A program made the translations under genes and the position numbers. From NCBI GenBank assembly GCA_001548435.1, contig AP017308.1, forward strand, positions 753,030-817,029: a stretch of 64,000 bases of DNA, given 5' to 3'. Source of the DNA: Leptolyngbya sp. NIES-3755. GTDB lineage: Bacteria; Cyanobacteriota; Cyanobacteriia; Leptolyngbyales; Leptolyngbyaceae. Under the pieces are notes generated by a model. That model was not told where the DNA came from. It searched no databases and was given only the letters and a program-made list of their open reading frames with translations. Below are positions 19,630-29,821 of this stretch, one piece after another. Each line of letters starts with the position of its first letter. The first letter of the stretch is position 1.

Positions 19630-21915
19630 ATGAAACAACCTCAAAATCCTTCTCAGACCCCAGCATCAGACGCGATCGAACTTGATCTGCGTAAAACGTT
19701 TATGATGCTGACTCGCTACTGGTTGCCCGCGACCTTGGCGTTCAGTCTGGTGACGGTTCCAGCAGCCGTCTTTCTCATGACTCGCAAATCGTCGTATCAG
19801 GCGACCGGCGCAGTATTAGTAAAAAAGCAAGCCTCTACGACTTCAGTACTAGGGTTGCAAGTAGATGTCGGCGAAATTGAGTCACTGGATAAATCGGGTC
19901 CGCTGACGACTCAAGCAGAATTGATCAAATCTCTGCCCATTGTGCAACGAACGATCGAGGATCTGAATCTTCAAGACGACGACAATGCCCCATTAAAGGT
20001 CGAGGACTTTCTTAAACGGCTCAAAGTGACTCCGGTGAACCGAAGTGACATTCTGAGAGTGGAATACCGCAGTAACGACCCGATGGAAGCAGCAGAAGTG
20101 GTGAATCATTTGATGCAGCTTTATGTGCAGGACAATCTTACGGCAAATCGGGCTGAAGCAAAGTCCGCGAGAGAATTTATCCAAAGTCAACTGCCTGAAG
20201 TCGAGCGCAATGTTCGTCAGGTGGAAGGTGAGATTCGCGCCTTTAAAGAAAACAATCAAATCGTTGCATTAGATCAAGAGCAGCGCAATTCTGTTGAGAT
20301 TACTTCAGATTTTAATAAACGGATTGAAGATACTCGCGCCAAGTTAGTCGGAGCGATTCAAAAAGTAAATGCCTTAAAAAATCAAGTTGGAACTAGCAAC
20401 GAGATCGGAGTGGCGCAAGTGGCGCTGAGTCAATCTACCGGGGTTCAAGAAACCCTGAAGCGATCGCAGGAATTACAAAATCAATTAGCCGTCACCTTGG
20501 GACGTTATCGAGCAGGACATCCTAAAGTGACAGAACTTCAGCGCCAAGTTTCGGAACTTCAAGAACTGCTCCAGCAACGAGTTGCGACGGTGGTGGGTCA
20601 AACTACAGCCCCACGTGCTACTGAGGATGATCTCCAGATGGGGCAGTTTCGACAGCAGCTAGTGACAGAACTGGTGATGGCTGAAATTGAACAGATGAGC
20701 TTAGAGGGTCAAGTCGAGAGTCTATCAGGAGCCTTATCAGCGCAACAACAACGAGCAAGTACCTTACCCAGATTATCGACTCGTCAAGCCGAGTTAGAGC
20801 GTCGTCTAAGAGCCTCACAATCCACGTATGAAAGCTTACTGAGCAAGCTACAAGAAATTCAGGTTGCAGAACAACAACAGCTTGGAAATGCCCGGATTAC
20901 GTCTAAAGCGCTCATTCCTGAAAAGCCAACCTTGCTCACTTCGGCATTAGGTCGATCGCTGTTACTTGCAGGAAGTGGTGGGGCGGGATTGCTGCTGGCA
21001 TTTGCAGCGACAGTATTGGCGTATTTACTCGATCGACGAATTCGCACGGTTCAGGATCTCAAAGATGTGTTCGATTATCCTGTGCTCGGAATGATTCCCT
21101 CGTTTACAGATAGTGGCTTATCTCAAGTCATGGAATCATTGACCAAGAACTTACAAAAGCTTGGCAATCTTAATGTCGTTGATACTGAGTTAGTCGTGCG
21201 AGATGCCCCTCGATCGGCTCCTGCGGCAGCGTATCAAATGTTGCAATCGAACTTGAAATATGTCAGTTCCGATCGAGAAGCGAGAGCGATCGTGGTTTCA
21301 AGCTGTATTCCTTCTGAAGGGAAGAGTACGGTTTCAGCCAACTTAGCTTCTGCTTTTGCTCAAATTGGGAAGCGAGTCTTACTGATTGATGCCGATTTAC
21401 GTCGCCCTCGACAGCACCATGTCTGGAGTTTAGGAACGAATGATGTTGGGTTTAGCGATGTTTTGGTCGGAGTTTCCACCTTAGAGGATGCGCTGTGTCC
21501 GGTGATGGAAAACTTATGGTTACTGCCTGCTGGGAAGATTCCGCCCAACCCGATCGCGCTGCTCGATAGTGAACGAATGTCTTTCCTCATGCAAGTATTT
21601 TTAGAGCGCTATGACTATGTGATATTTGACACGCCGCCACTTTCTGGAATTGCAGATGCCACGATTTTAGGCAAGAGAGCAGATGGTTTAGTCTTAGTGT
21701 CTCGCTTGGGTGTGATTAACTTCGATACGGCTAAGAATGCAAAAGAGTACATTCGGCAGGCAGAACAAAAAGTATTGGGAATTGTGGTCAATGATGTGAA
21801 TCCGAAAGATGAGCCAGATAGCTACTTCTACGGAAGCTACTACTACTATGGTTCAGAGAACTCCGGAGCAATTCAAAACGGGCGCACTCCCGTGGGTAGC
21901 AATCGACAACGTTAG
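19630..21915 (+). CDS. Wzc-like polysaccharide copolymerase / BY-kinase
   Basis: This is an inner-membrane chain-length regulator fused to a cytoplasmic tyrosine autokinase. A Wzz domain with membrane helix 1 (WLPATLAFSLVTVPAAVFL) comes first. A long periplasmic coiled coil and helix 2 (SLLLAGSGGAGLLLAFAATVLAYLL) follow. The kinase domain has Walker A at SEGKST (Lys565), Walker A' VLLIDADLRRP and Walker B YVIFDTPP. The C-terminus carries the tyrosine cluster SYFYGSYYYYGS, the probable phosphorylation sites. A TTG at 19609 in the same frame is an alternative start; ATG 19630 is preferred weakly. The Wza-like gene follows within 15 bases. Confidence 0.92.
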   Translation: MKQPQNPSQTPASDAIELDLRKTFMMLTRYWLPATLAFSLVTVPAAVFLMTRKSSYQATGAVLVKKQASTTSVLGLQVDVGEIESLDKSGPLTTQAELIKSLPIVQRTIEDLNLQDDDNAPLKVEDFLKRLKVTPVNRSDILRVEYRSNDPMEAAEVVNHLMQLYVQDNLTANRAEAKSAREFIQSQLPEVERNVRQVEGEIRAFKENNQIVALDQEQRNSVEITSDFNKRIEDTRAKLVGAIQKVNALKNQVGTSNEIGVAQVALSQSTGVQETLKRSQELQNQLAVTLGRYRAGHPKVTELQRQVSELQELLQQRVATVVGQTTAPRATEDDLQMGQFRQQLVTELVMAEIEQMSLEGQVESLSGALSAQQQRASTLPRLSTRQAELERRLRASQSTYESLLSKLQEIQVAEQQQLGNARITSKALIPEKPTLLTSALGRSLLLAGSGGAGLLLAFAATVLAYLLDRRIRTVQDLKDVFDYPVLGMIPSFTDSGLSQVMESLTKNLQKLGNLNVVDTELVVRDAPRSAPAAAYQMLQSNLKYVSSDREARAIVVSSCIPSEGKSTVSANLASAFAQIGKRVLLIDADLRRPRQHHVWSLGTNDVGFSDVLVGVSTLEDALCPVMENLWLLPAGKIPPNPIALLDSERMSFLMQVFLERYDYVIFDTPPLSGIADATILGKRADGLVLVSRLGVINFDTAKNAKEYIRQAEQKVLGIVVNDVNPKDEPDSYFYGSYYYYGSENSGAIQNGRTPVGSNRQR

Positions 21916-21929
21916 AGGAGCCTGAAACG

Positions 21930-22940
21930 ATGCTTAATTTACGTCATGCTTTGATTGTGCTCATACTGGGAGCGAGTCCGATCGCTGCGACTCCAATTTT
22001 GGCAGAAACGAAACCTGTCAGCAGTCCGTTACCGCTACTTCGCGTCGATCCGTCTCCGAACAGTGCTTATGTGTTGGGAAAAGGCGATCGCATTTCGATC
22101 GCGGTCGCGAACTATGATGAGTTCAATGGTGAACGGACACTCATGCCCGATGGCACAATCACTTTACCGCTGATTGGCTCCCTGGCTGCCGCAGGTCTGA
22201 CGACCGAAGAACTTTCTCGACAGCTACAAGTTCGCTTGAACAAGCTAGTGATTGATCCCGTCGTGACTGTGAATTTGATTGGCTTGCGTCCAGTCCTGAT
22301 CAGTGTTTCTGGAGAAGTTCAGCGTCCGGGTCCGAGACAGTTTGAGGCAACCGATGGTAAAGCGAATTTGCTGGCTGCGATTAGTTCAGCAGGAGGAATT
22401 ACGCGCAATGCCGATATTAGTCAAGTTGAAGTCAAACGTCGATCGCAAAACGGACAGACCACTTCTAGAAGGTTCGATCTGTGGAAGGTGGTAAACGCTG
22501 AGCAACTTCCAGAAGATTTCACCTTGAGAGATGGCGATGCGATCGTTGTTCCGAAACTGACAGGAGATGCTCAGATTGACCGACTAGCCGTTGCTCGATC
22601 GAGCTTGTCTGCAAGTGCTGTTCGAGTTCGAGTGGTTGGAGAAGTGACCCGACCCGGAGAAGTTCAGGTTCCGCCCGATGGATCATTATCGAGTGCGATC
22701 GCGATCGCGGGAGGTCCGACCGATGATGCCAAAATGAATGAGGTCAAGTTCATCCGCGTCAACGAAACTGGACAGGCTGAACAACGAACTTTAGATTTGC
22801 GGAACTTGAGCGATAGTACTCAAGTGCAAGATGGAGATGTGTTGATTGTGCCGAAAAAACCGGTTGCAAGGACTTTAGATACGGCTGGACGGGTCTTTGG
22901 TCCACTGGGCTTTTTCTTGCGGCTGTTTACTGGGTTCTAG
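21930..22940 (+). CDS. polysaccharide export protein (Wza-like, SLBB domains)
   Basis: This 336-residue protein forms or feeds the outer-membrane exit channel for the polymer. It has a Sec signal peptide (about 1-25, cleavage near ILAETK). The Poly_export domain follows (YVLGKGDRISIAVANYDEFNGERTL, split here by position), then two SLBB domains, each opening with a VSGEVQRPGP- or VVGEVTRPGE-type strand. A GAGGAG ribosome-binding site precedes the ATG. No lipobox Cys is evident, unlike E. coli Wza. Confidence 0.93.
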   Translation: MLNLRHALIVLILGASPIAATPILAETKPVSSPLPLLRVDPSPNSAYVLGKGDRISIAVANYDEFNGERTLMPDGTITLPLIGSLAAAGLTTEELSRQLQVRLNKLVIDPVVTVNLIGLRPVLISVSGEVQRPGPRQFEATDGKANLLAAISSAGGITRNADISQVEVKRRSQNGQTTSRRFDLWKVVNAEQLPEDFTLRDGDAIVVPKLTGDAQIDRLAVARSSLSASAVRVRVVGEVTRPGEVQVPPDGSLSSAIAIAGGPTDDAKMNEVKFIRVNETGQAEQRTLDLRNLSDSTQVQDGDVLIVPKKPVARTLDTAGRVFGPLGFFLRLFTGF

Positions 22941-22973
22941 AGTGCTGAATAATGCAAAAGTTGGGAGGCACGA

Positions 22974-24371
22974 GTGAGCCTTAGAACTCAAGCGATTCGA
23001 GGCGGACTCTTTCTCGCAGTGCGGCAAAGTGTGGGTATCCTGATTAGTCTAGGCGGGGTGCTGCTGCTCACTCGGTTGATTGGTCCAGCACAGTATGGAC
23101 TCTATGCCGCCGGTTTAGGAGTCTATACCTATTTGCAAACCGTTTGTCAGCTTGGGGTTTCTGTCTATCTTGTGCGGACACAGGACGAAGACGATCGAGC
23201 CTTGTACGATCAAGCCTTCACACTGTTGCTTTTACTAGGAATTGCAGGAGCAACGATCGCGATCGCAATTCTTCCTTGGCTAGAGCAATGGATTCGGATT
23301 GATGGATTTCGCTCAATTGCTCAGGGAATGGTGCTGGGTTTACCGATCGCGCTGGTTGCTCAAGTGCCACTCGCCAAATTAGAGCGAAATTTAGACTATC
23401 GAAGAGTTGCAACATTTGAGCTTTGGAATCAACTGTTTTTCTACGTGATTGCGTTACCGATCGCGCTTCAATCGCAAACCGCTTGGGCACCTCTCGTCGG
23501 CTGGTGGGCAATGCAGCTTCAAGCAATGCTGCTCTTTTTCTGGGGTGCAAGCTACCGACCTCGACTGTGTTGGAAACCGCGCTTGCTGCGTGATCTACTG
23601 TCTTATAGTGCTGGTTTTTCGGTCTCGCTTTGGATCTGGCAACTCCGGAATTTAGTGAACCCTTTGGTGGTCGGACGATTTGTAGGAGCGGAAGCCGTTG
23701 GCTACCTTGCGCTGGCGATGCGACTGGTGGAATTATTAAGCTTTGTCAAATCAGCAACTTGGAGAATTGCACTTGCGACTCTTGCACGATTTCAGAACGA
23801 TCGAGAACGGTTGCGAAAAGCAGTCTCAGATGGAATGAGCTTACAACTATTAGCATTAGGTCCGTTGCTGACTGGTTTTGCGATCGCTAGTCCGTTACTC
23901 ATGCCCGTAATGTTCGGGGATCAGTGGTTGCCTGTGATTCATATCTATCCTTTTATTGCCTTGGGGTCTTTGAGCAATGCGATGTTTAACTTACATTCCT
24001 CTGTGCTATTTGTGCTTCAGAAAAATTGGGAAGTCACTATTTTTCATCTGATTCATGTGCTGTTATTTGCTGGAGCAAGCTTTGTTCTAGTTCCAACACT
24101 GGGAATTCAAGGGTATGGATGGGCAGAGATAGTGGCATTACTTTCTTACTGGCTGATTCATCAATTTCTAGTTCAACAAATCGGCTCACCGAGCTATGAA
24201 CTCTCTATAATCTGGTGGTTTGCTTTTTCAATCTCGCTGTTTACGGCGCAATTCGGCTGGTGGGCATGTATTGGATTGGGATTGATTGCGTTCCTGCCTG
24301 AGACACGTCAAAAGTTAAGCGAAGTATTTGAGCAAGTCAAAGGTTTGAGATCTCGCCATCAAGCAAACTGA
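22974..24371 (+). CDS. oligosaccharide flippase (Wzx, RfbX family)
   Basis: This 465-residue integral membrane protein has 12-14 hydrophobic helices and the MOP-superfamily opening GGLFLAVRQSVGILISLGGV. It should flip lipid-linked repeat units to the periplasmic face. Translation probably starts at GTG 22974, with GGGAGG nine bases upstream. It is co-directional with the copolymerase and the polymerase/ligase, matching a Wzx/Wzy-dependent pathway. Confidence 0.9.
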   Translation: MSLRTQAIRGGLFLAVRQSVGILISLGGVLLLTRLIGPAQYGLYAAGLGVYTYLQTVCQLGVSVYLVRTQDEDDRALYDQAFTLLLLLGIAGATIAIAILPWLEQWIRIDGFRSIAQGMVLGLPIALVAQVPLAKLERNLDYRRVATFELWNQLFFYVIALPIALQSQTAWAPLVGWWAMQLQAMLLFFWGASYRPRLCWKPRLLRDLLSYSAGFSVSLWIWQLRNLVNPLVVGRFVGAEAVGYLALAMRLVELLSFVKSATWRIALATLARFQNDRERLRKAVSDGMSLQLLALGPLLTGFAIASPLLMPVMFGDQWLPVIHIYPFIALGSLSNAMFNLHSSVLFVLQKNWEVTIFHLIHVLLFAGASFVLVPTLGIQGYGWAEIVALLSYWLIHQFLVQQIGSPSYELSIIWWFAFSISLFTAQFGWWACIGLGLIAFLPETRQKLSEVFEQVKGLRSRHQAN

Positions 24372-24375
24372 AACA

Positions 24376-25680
24376 ATGAGAAAAATCAACGTTACGTTTG
24401 GCGGAAATTCAAGTTGGATTTCGCAGACGACCAGCGGCATTCTACAGTTTTTGGAAGAAGCGTTTGTGGTCGGTGTGCTGCTGTTTTATACAGGCATGAT
24501 CGGACCTTTGATGAATCAAGGGATTTTCGATCGGACAAGCCGACTTGAAACGGTTTTAGGAGCGTTGATTTTTGCGATCGTCGTTCCCTTACTGTTGATC
24601 AATCTCAAGCAAGCGGTTCGAGTTCTGATGCGCTCCCCCGCGCTGATTGTGCTCACAACGTTTCTCTGTGTTTCTCTACTGTGGTCAGATGCTTACTCGA
24701 CTTCCGCAAGAGGGATTTTTCTATTACTGAGAGCGAGTGCTTTTGCGCTCTACTTCGCGACCCGATTTAGCTTAAAACAGCAGTTCCGATTGTTAGCGTG
24801 GTGTTTGGGAATCAGTATTGTGGGCAGCTTTCTGTTAGCTGTTGTCTTACCGAACTACGCGATCATGGGATCGGACCCAGGACTCTCAGGAGATGGAACT
24901 CAAGAAAGCATCCATGCAGGATCTTGGAAGGGCGTATTCGGACACAAGAATGTTTTATCTCGGTACATGGTGCTAAGTACGATCGTCTTTTTGCTCTCGT
25001 TAGTCTACAGTCGCGGTTACAAAGTAGTGATGTGGATTGGATTAGCATCATCGATCGTGTTAGTTGCACTCTCAACTTCGAGAACTGGACTCGCAGTACT
25101 GCTGTTTCTCGTGTTTTTGGTTCCGCTGTATTCCCGGTTGAAATTTAAGTCGATCGCGTCTTCGATTTTGCCAATTTTACTGGTGCTGATTGGTGGATCG
25201 GCTTTGATTTTCTTTGTTAGCAACACTGAAATGGTTCTAGGAACATTGGGGCGAGATGCAACACTCACTGGACGAACAGAGCTTTGGACCGCTTCTTGGG
25301 AACAAGCGATGCAGCGTCCACTGGTTGGACATGGGTATGGAGCGTTTTGGAGGACAATGCTGGCGTATGAGGTGTGGACAAAAGTAGGATGGGCGGCTCC
25401 TCACTCTCACAATGGATATATCGATGCGCTGATTGATCTTGGCTTTGTCGGTTTAGCACTCGCGATCGTGAGTTCGATCGTGGTTGCTTTCTATGGACTT
25501 CGATTTCTGAAGCAAGGAAAGTCACTAGAAGGAATTTGGATCTTGCTATTTCTAACGTTTCTACTGTTCTATAACTTCACCGAAAGTTCCTTTTTTCGCC
25601 AAACATTTTTATGGCTAGTCTATTTTTCAATTTCCCTTTCGGCTGCTTCAGATCACCTGATTTCTCAATCTGATGAGTGA
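24376..25680 (+). CDS. O-antigen polymerase/ligase family protein (Wzy/WaaL-type)
   Basis: The 434-residue protein has 10-12 membrane helices and a large periplasmic loop containing the Wzy_C-like GHGYGAFW and HSHNGYIDALIDLGFVGL motifs. It should join repeat units or ligate polymer at the periplasmic face. It begins four bases after the flippase stop and overlaps the next glycosyltransferase by eight bases. Polymerase versus ligase cannot be decided; position in a Wzx/Wzc cluster favours polymerase. Confidence 0.88.
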   Translation: MRKINVTFGGNSSWISQTTSGILQFLEEAFVVGVLLFYTGMIGPLMNQGIFDRTSRLETVLGALIFAIVVPLLLINLKQAVRVLMRSPALIVLTTFLCVSLLWSDAYSTSARGIFLLLRASAFALYFATRFSLKQQFRLLAWCLGISIVGSFLLAVVLPNYAIMGSDPGLSGDGTQESIHAGSWKGVFGHKNVLSRYMVLSTIVFLLSLVYSRGYKVVMWIGLASSIVLVALSTSRTGLAVLLFLVFLVPLYSRLKFKSIASSILPILLVLIGGSALIFFVSNTEMVLGTLGRDATLTGRTELWTASWEQAMQRPLVGHGYGAFWRTMLAYEVWTKVGWAAPHSHNGYIDALIDLGFVGLALAIVSSIVVAFYGLRFLKQGKSLEGIWILLFLTFLLFYNFTESSFFRQTFLWLVYFSISLSAASDHLISQSDE

Positions 25681-26611
25681 TGTTATGACGAAAAAGCCAG
25701 TTGTGAGCATTATTGTGAATAACTATAACTATGCTCAATTTTTACCGATCGCGATCGAGAGTGCACTTTCCCAAACTTATCCTGATGTCGAGGTGATTGT
25801 TGTCGATGATGGCTCAATCGATCGCTCAAGAACAATCATTCAACAATACGGTTCATCGATCAAAGCAGTTCTAAAAGAAAACGGGGGTCAATCTTCTGCG
25901 TTCAACGCTGGTTTTCAGGCGAGTACAGGCGAGATTATTTGTTTCTTAGATTCAGACGACTATTTCATGCCTGATAAAATTTCAGCGATCGTAGAGGTAT
26001 TTAACCAACATCCTGAGATTGATTGGTGTTTTCATGGCTTGAAACTGATTGATAAAAATGCAAATTTAATTCCAAGTAAAACAACATTAACGACTAGACT
26101 ATGGGACTTTCGAGATTCGATTCGTCAAGGACAATTATTAAACGTTCCGACTGCAACTTCTGCCTTATGTTTTCGACAGTCCTTGCTGAAGCAAATTCTA
26201 CCCATGCCCGAAGAAATCAAGATTACCAGTGACAACTACATCAAATATCTTGCTCTGGCATTGGGCAAAGGAATGTTCTTATCGAATCAGCTTGCCGTTC
26301 AAAGAATTCATGGCGACAATCACTATACTTTCAACCCAAATCTACCAAAGCTGCAAGAGAAAACACTCTTCCTCACTGCGTACTGGATCGAGCATCATTT
26401 TCCATTTTTGTATCAGCTAGCCGACAGTTTATTTAGTGCTGGAATTGCACTATCTTGGCGAAATCAAAAATCTGATCCGGCTCACAAAGAACTGATTCAG
26501 CAATACTTTTCGTCAATTTCGCTCCTACGCAAACTACGAATTCAACAACGATCGATTGTTTATTTCATCAAAGGTTTGATCAAGCAGTTCATGAATGCTC
26601 AGAAGCCATGA
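25673..26611 (+). CDS. family 2 glycosyltransferase
   Basis: This 312-residue GT-A enzyme has SIIVNNYNYAQFLPIAIESAL at its start, VIVVDDGSIDRS, a FLDSDD metal-binding DxD and a C-terminal helical segment. It transfers a nucleotide-activated sugar to the growing repeat unit on the cytoplasmic face. An alternative ATG at 25685 would remove the eight-base overlap with the polymerase gene. The next transferase gene overlaps it by four bases (ATGA). Confidence 0.92.
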   Translation: MSDVMTKKPVVSIIVNNYNYAQFLPIAIESALSQTYPDVEVIVVDDGSIDRSRTIIQQYGSSIKAVLKENGGQSSAFNAGFQASTGEIICFLDSDDYFMPDKISAIVEVFNQHPEIDWCFHGLKLIDKNANLIPSKTTLTTRLWDFRDSIRQGQLLNVPTATSALCFRQSLLKQILPMPEEIKITSDNYIKYLALALGKGMFLSNQLAVQRIHGDNHYTFNPNLPKLQEKTLFLTAYWIEHHFPFLYQLADSLFSAGIALSWRNQKSDPAHKELIQQYFSSISLLRKLRIQQRSIVYFIKGLIKQFMNAQKP

Positions 26612-27732
26612 TCCCAACTGTAGGAATTTACCGTTACACGCTTCTAAATTCGTCTGAGACCTTTGTGCGAAATCAAGCAGAAGCGCTTCAATCTTTTACG
26701 CCATACTATCTTGGAATGCGCCAAATCCAAGGACTCTCAACGGCTGAATCGCGGACGCTGATTGCCAATTCTGGAGGATTGTTCGGTCGAATCAAAGAGT
26801 ATTCAACGGTTCTCGGCATCGATGCTCAGTTTATTCAAAAAGTAAAAGCCATTTCTCCAAAGCTCATTCATGCTCATTTTGGGATTGATGGAGCCGTTGC
26901 ACTCCCGATCGCGAAAACATTAAATCTCCCATTACTGGTCACTTTTCATGGCTTCGATATCACGATTAAAGATGAATTTGCAACCCGTAAGCTAGGTCAA
27001 AGGTTGTACTGGCGACGCAAAGAAATACTAAAACAAGAAGCATCTGGCTTTATTGCAGTTTCTAAGTTCATTCAACAAAAACTATTAGATCAAAACTTTC
27101 CACCTGATAAAATCCACGTTCACTACATTGGAGTAAATACTCAAGAATTTCAGCCGAATCCTGCGATCGAGCGAGAATCGATCGTTCTATTTGTGGGCAG
27201 ATTAGTCGAAAAAAAAGGTTGTGAATTTCTGATCCGGGCAATGGCAGAAGTACAAAAAGTCTTACCAGAAGTCAAGCTTGTTGTGATTGGAGAAGGTTCC
27301 CTGAGGCAATCTCTTGAAACATTAGCCGCGAAATTACTGCGATCGTATACCTTTCTGGGATCACAACCGCCAGAGGTCGTCAAATCTTGGATGCAAAAAT
27401 CAAAAGTGTTCTCGGTTCCGAGTTTAACCGCACAGACCGGAGATGCAGAAGGATTTGGATTAGTCTTTGCGGAAGCTCAAGCAACGGGACTGCCTGTTGT
27501 CAGTTTTGCCAGTGGTGGTGTTCCTGAAGCAGTCGCACACGAAGAAACGGGGTTTTTAGCGATCGAGCAAGACAACGAAAAATTAGCCTTTTATCTTTTA
27601 CAACTTCTCAGCAATGAAGCACTCTGGCAAAAGTTCAGCTTTCAAGCTCAGCATCGAGTTCAAACGCTGTTTAATCTAGCAACTCAAACTCGAAAGTTAG
27701 AAGCCATTTATCAAAGTGCGATCGCAGCTTAA
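26608..27732 (+). CDS. family 4 glycosyltransferase
   Basis: The 374-residue GT-B enzyme has an acceptor-side domain containing HAHFGIDGAVALPIAKTL and a GT1 donor domain. The latter shows VLFVGRLVEKKGCEFLIRAM and the EGFGLVFAEAQATGLPVVSF nucleotide-sugar site. Overlap with the preceding gene by four bases indicates coupled translation. The sugar transferred is unknown. Confidence 0.93.
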   Translation: MIPTVGIYRYTLLNSSETFVRNQAEALQSFTPYYLGMRQIQGLSTAESRTLIANSGGLFGRIKEYSTVLGIDAQFIQKVKAISPKLIHAHFGIDGAVALPIAKTLNLPLLVTFHGFDITIKDEFATRKLGQRLYWRRKEILKQEASGFIAVSKFIQQKLLDQNFPPDKIHVHYIGVNTQEFQPNPAIERESIVLFVGRLVEKKGCEFLIRAMAEVQKVLPEVKLVVIGEGSLRQSLETLAAKLLRSYTFLGSQPPEVVKSWMQKSKVFSVPSLTAQTGDAEGFGLVFAEAQATGLPVVSFASGGVPEAVAHEETGFLAIEQDNEKLAFYLLQLLSNEALWQKFSFQAQHRVQTLFNLATQTRKLEAIYQSAIAA

Positions 27733-27759
27733 CTATTATCCCAATCGGAGGACTCTCAT

Positions 27760-28692
27760 TTGAATCCCTGTGTCAGCGTTGTTATTCCAACTTACAATCG
27801 CCCAGATCTCGTTAAACGAGCAGTCAAAAGTGCCTTACAGCAGACTTTGAAGGAGATCGAAGTCATTGTTGTTACGGATGGTCCTGATCCAACGACCGTA
27901 ACCGAACTTTCTCGGATTGATGATACTCGGCTTAGAGTGCTTTCTCTATCCAAAAGAAGGGGTGCTCCCGTCGCTCGAAATACTGGAATCGAAGCGGCTC
28001 AGGGAGAATGGATCGCTTTACTCGATGATGATGATGAGTGGATGCCTGAAAAGCTAGAACGACAATCTAAAATCGCTGCGGCATCTGAACATCAATTCCC
28101 GATCGTCAGTTGTCATCTACTCGCTCGAACTCCGAGAGGTGATTTTGTTTGGCCCAGAAGACTTCCACGATCTGGGGAATCTCTGGGAGACTATCTGTTT
28201 ATTCGCAAAAGCTTATTTATGGGTGAGACTTTGATTCTCACTTCGACGATTCTGGCTCCGAAAACGCTCTTTGAGAAGGTTCCATTCCTAGTCGGACTGC
28301 GGAAAAATCAAGATGCAGATTGGCTCGTGAAAGCAGATAAGGTTCCGGGTGTTGGAGTTGAGTTTCTGCCAGACACCTTAGCTATTTGGTATCGCGAAGA
28401 AAAACGTGTTAGTACCAGTACCACAAATGATTGGCGACATACGTTCGACTGGGGAAAAGAAGTTCGCCCGCTACTCTCTCCTCAAGCTTATGCAGGCTTT
28501 GTTCTCGTTTCAGTGGGATCAGATGCGTATTTGCAAGGGGACTATCGCGCCTTTTTTCCATTGCTCTGGAGTGCGTTCACCCTGGGAAGACCAACCCCTG
28601 CACCCCTTTTGTTTTACCTGCTGAATTGGATGATTCCACAACCTGCGAGACGTGCAGTAAGAACCCTGTTGATGAAAACACGATCGACATGA
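27760..28692 (+). CDS. family 2 glycosyltransferase
   Basis: This 310-residue GT-A enzyme has SVVIPTYNRPDLVKRAVKSAL, EVIVVTDG, GAPVARNTGIEAAQGEWIAL and an acidic LDDDDEW metal site with one extra Asp. The TTG start at 27760 is supported by GGAGGA seven bases upstream. Its TGA overlaps the ATG of the next transferase by three bases. Confidence 0.92.
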   Translation: MNPCVSVVIPTYNRPDLVKRAVKSALQQTLKEIEVIVVTDGPDPTTVTELSRIDDTRLRVLSLSKRRGAPVARNTGIEAAQGEWIALLDDDDEWMPEKLERQSKIAAASEHQFPIVSCHLLARTPRGDFVWPRRLPRSGESLGDYLFIRKSLFMGETLILTSTILAPKTLFEKVPFLVGLRKNQDADWLVKADKVPGVGVEFLPDTLAIWYREEKRVSTSTTNDWRHTFDWGKEVRPLLSPQAYAGFVLVSVGSDAYLQGDYRAFFPLLWSAFTLGRPTPAPLLFYLLNWMIPQPARRAVRTLLMKTRST

Positions 28693-29759
28693 AAATCGTA
28701 CAGCTAATTACCCAAATGGAAGCGGGCGGCGCTCAACGAGTTGCAGTCTTGCTTGCAGAAGCGCTTCGAGCCGATGGGGATGAGGTGGAAACGTGCTTTT
28801 TCTACTTAAAGCGACCCAGCCACACCGATCTACCGAACATCAAAGTCTTTTGTCCTCATCAACCCAGTGCCTTAGACTCTGTTCGGATTCTCTGTCGCTT
28901 CTGGCGCTATCTAAGGAAAACAAAGCCTGATGTTCTGATTACTCACACTCACTACGCGAACATTCTAGGGCAGATCATTGCTTATTTTTGTGGCGTTCCC
29001 GCTCGACTCGCAGTACAGCACAATCCCGTTAGTGTCTATCCAAAACTTGCTCGATCGAGCGATCGATTTCTCGGTTCAACACAAGTCTACTCTTGCAATG
29101 TGGCTGTCTCCGGTGCAGTCGTCGATTCCGTGACTCACTATCCGCGCTCTTACCGCAAGAAAATTGTCAAAATTCACAATGGCATTCCTCCCCTTCAGGT
29201 CACAGCTTCTAACGATCGAGTCCGAGCAGAATGGGGTTTGCCGCTAGAGGTTCCATTGCTGATCAATGTGGGTCGATTCGCTGAGCAAAAAAATCAGCAA
29301 ACTCTGATTGAAATGCTGCCTTTTATTCCAAATGCTCATCTGATTTTAGTGGGAGAGGGTGAGCTACGAGAGCAGTTGATTCAGCAAACTCGAACATTAG
29401 AGCTAGAAGATCGAGTGCATTTTCTAGGTGAACTCAAGCCCGATCAAGTCATGCAACTGATGTCGATCGCGACGATTTTTGTATTTCCCTCGATTTTTGA
29501 AGCGATGCCAATGGCAGTCATCGAAGCCATGAGACTCGGATTACCACTGGTCACGAGTGATATTCCAGCCCTGCGCGAAGTCATTGGAGATGCAGGACGA
29601 TTTGCTTCTGCTCATGACGTGAAACGGCTCGTTCAAGTCGTACAAGAAATTCTCGATTCGCCGACTTTGCAACATCGAATGAGGCATGAGTCGCTTCAGC
29701 GTTCTGAGTTGTTTTCGCTGCAAAAAATGGTAGAGGCATACAAACATCTATTTGCTTAA
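28689..29759 (+). CDS. family 4 glycosyltransferase
   Basis: At 356 residues this is a GT-B enzyme with the MEAGGAQRVAVLLAEAL opening of GT4 proteins, INVGRFAEQKNQQTLIEML, and a donor-site segment with FPSIFEAMPMAVIEAMRLG. The frame is open further upstream, but the ATG at 28689, overlapping the previous stop as ATGA, places the start right before the first Rossmann strand. It is part of the continuous transferase run. Confidence 0.92.
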   Translation: MKIVQLITQMEAGGAQRVAVLLAEALRADGDEVETCFFYLKRPSHTDLPNIKVFCPHQPSALDSVRILCRFWRYLRKTKPDVLITHTHYANILGQIIAYFCGVPARLAVQHNPVSVYPKLARSSDRFLGSTQVYSCNVAVSGAVVDSVTHYPRSYRKKIVKIHNGIPPLQVTASNDRVRAEWGLPLEVPLLINVGRFAEQKNQQTLIEMLPFIPNAHLILVGEGELREQLIQQTRTLELEDRVHFLGELKPDQVMQLMSIATIFVFPSIFEAMPMAVIEAMRLGLPLVTSDIPALREVIGDAGRFASAHDVKRLVQVVQEILDSPTLQHRMRHESLQRSELFSLQKMVEAYKHLFA

Positions 29760-29821
29760 CGATTCGCGATCTGAATCTACCACCGCGATCGCACATTCAT
29801 TTCACATAGAGGAACAACATT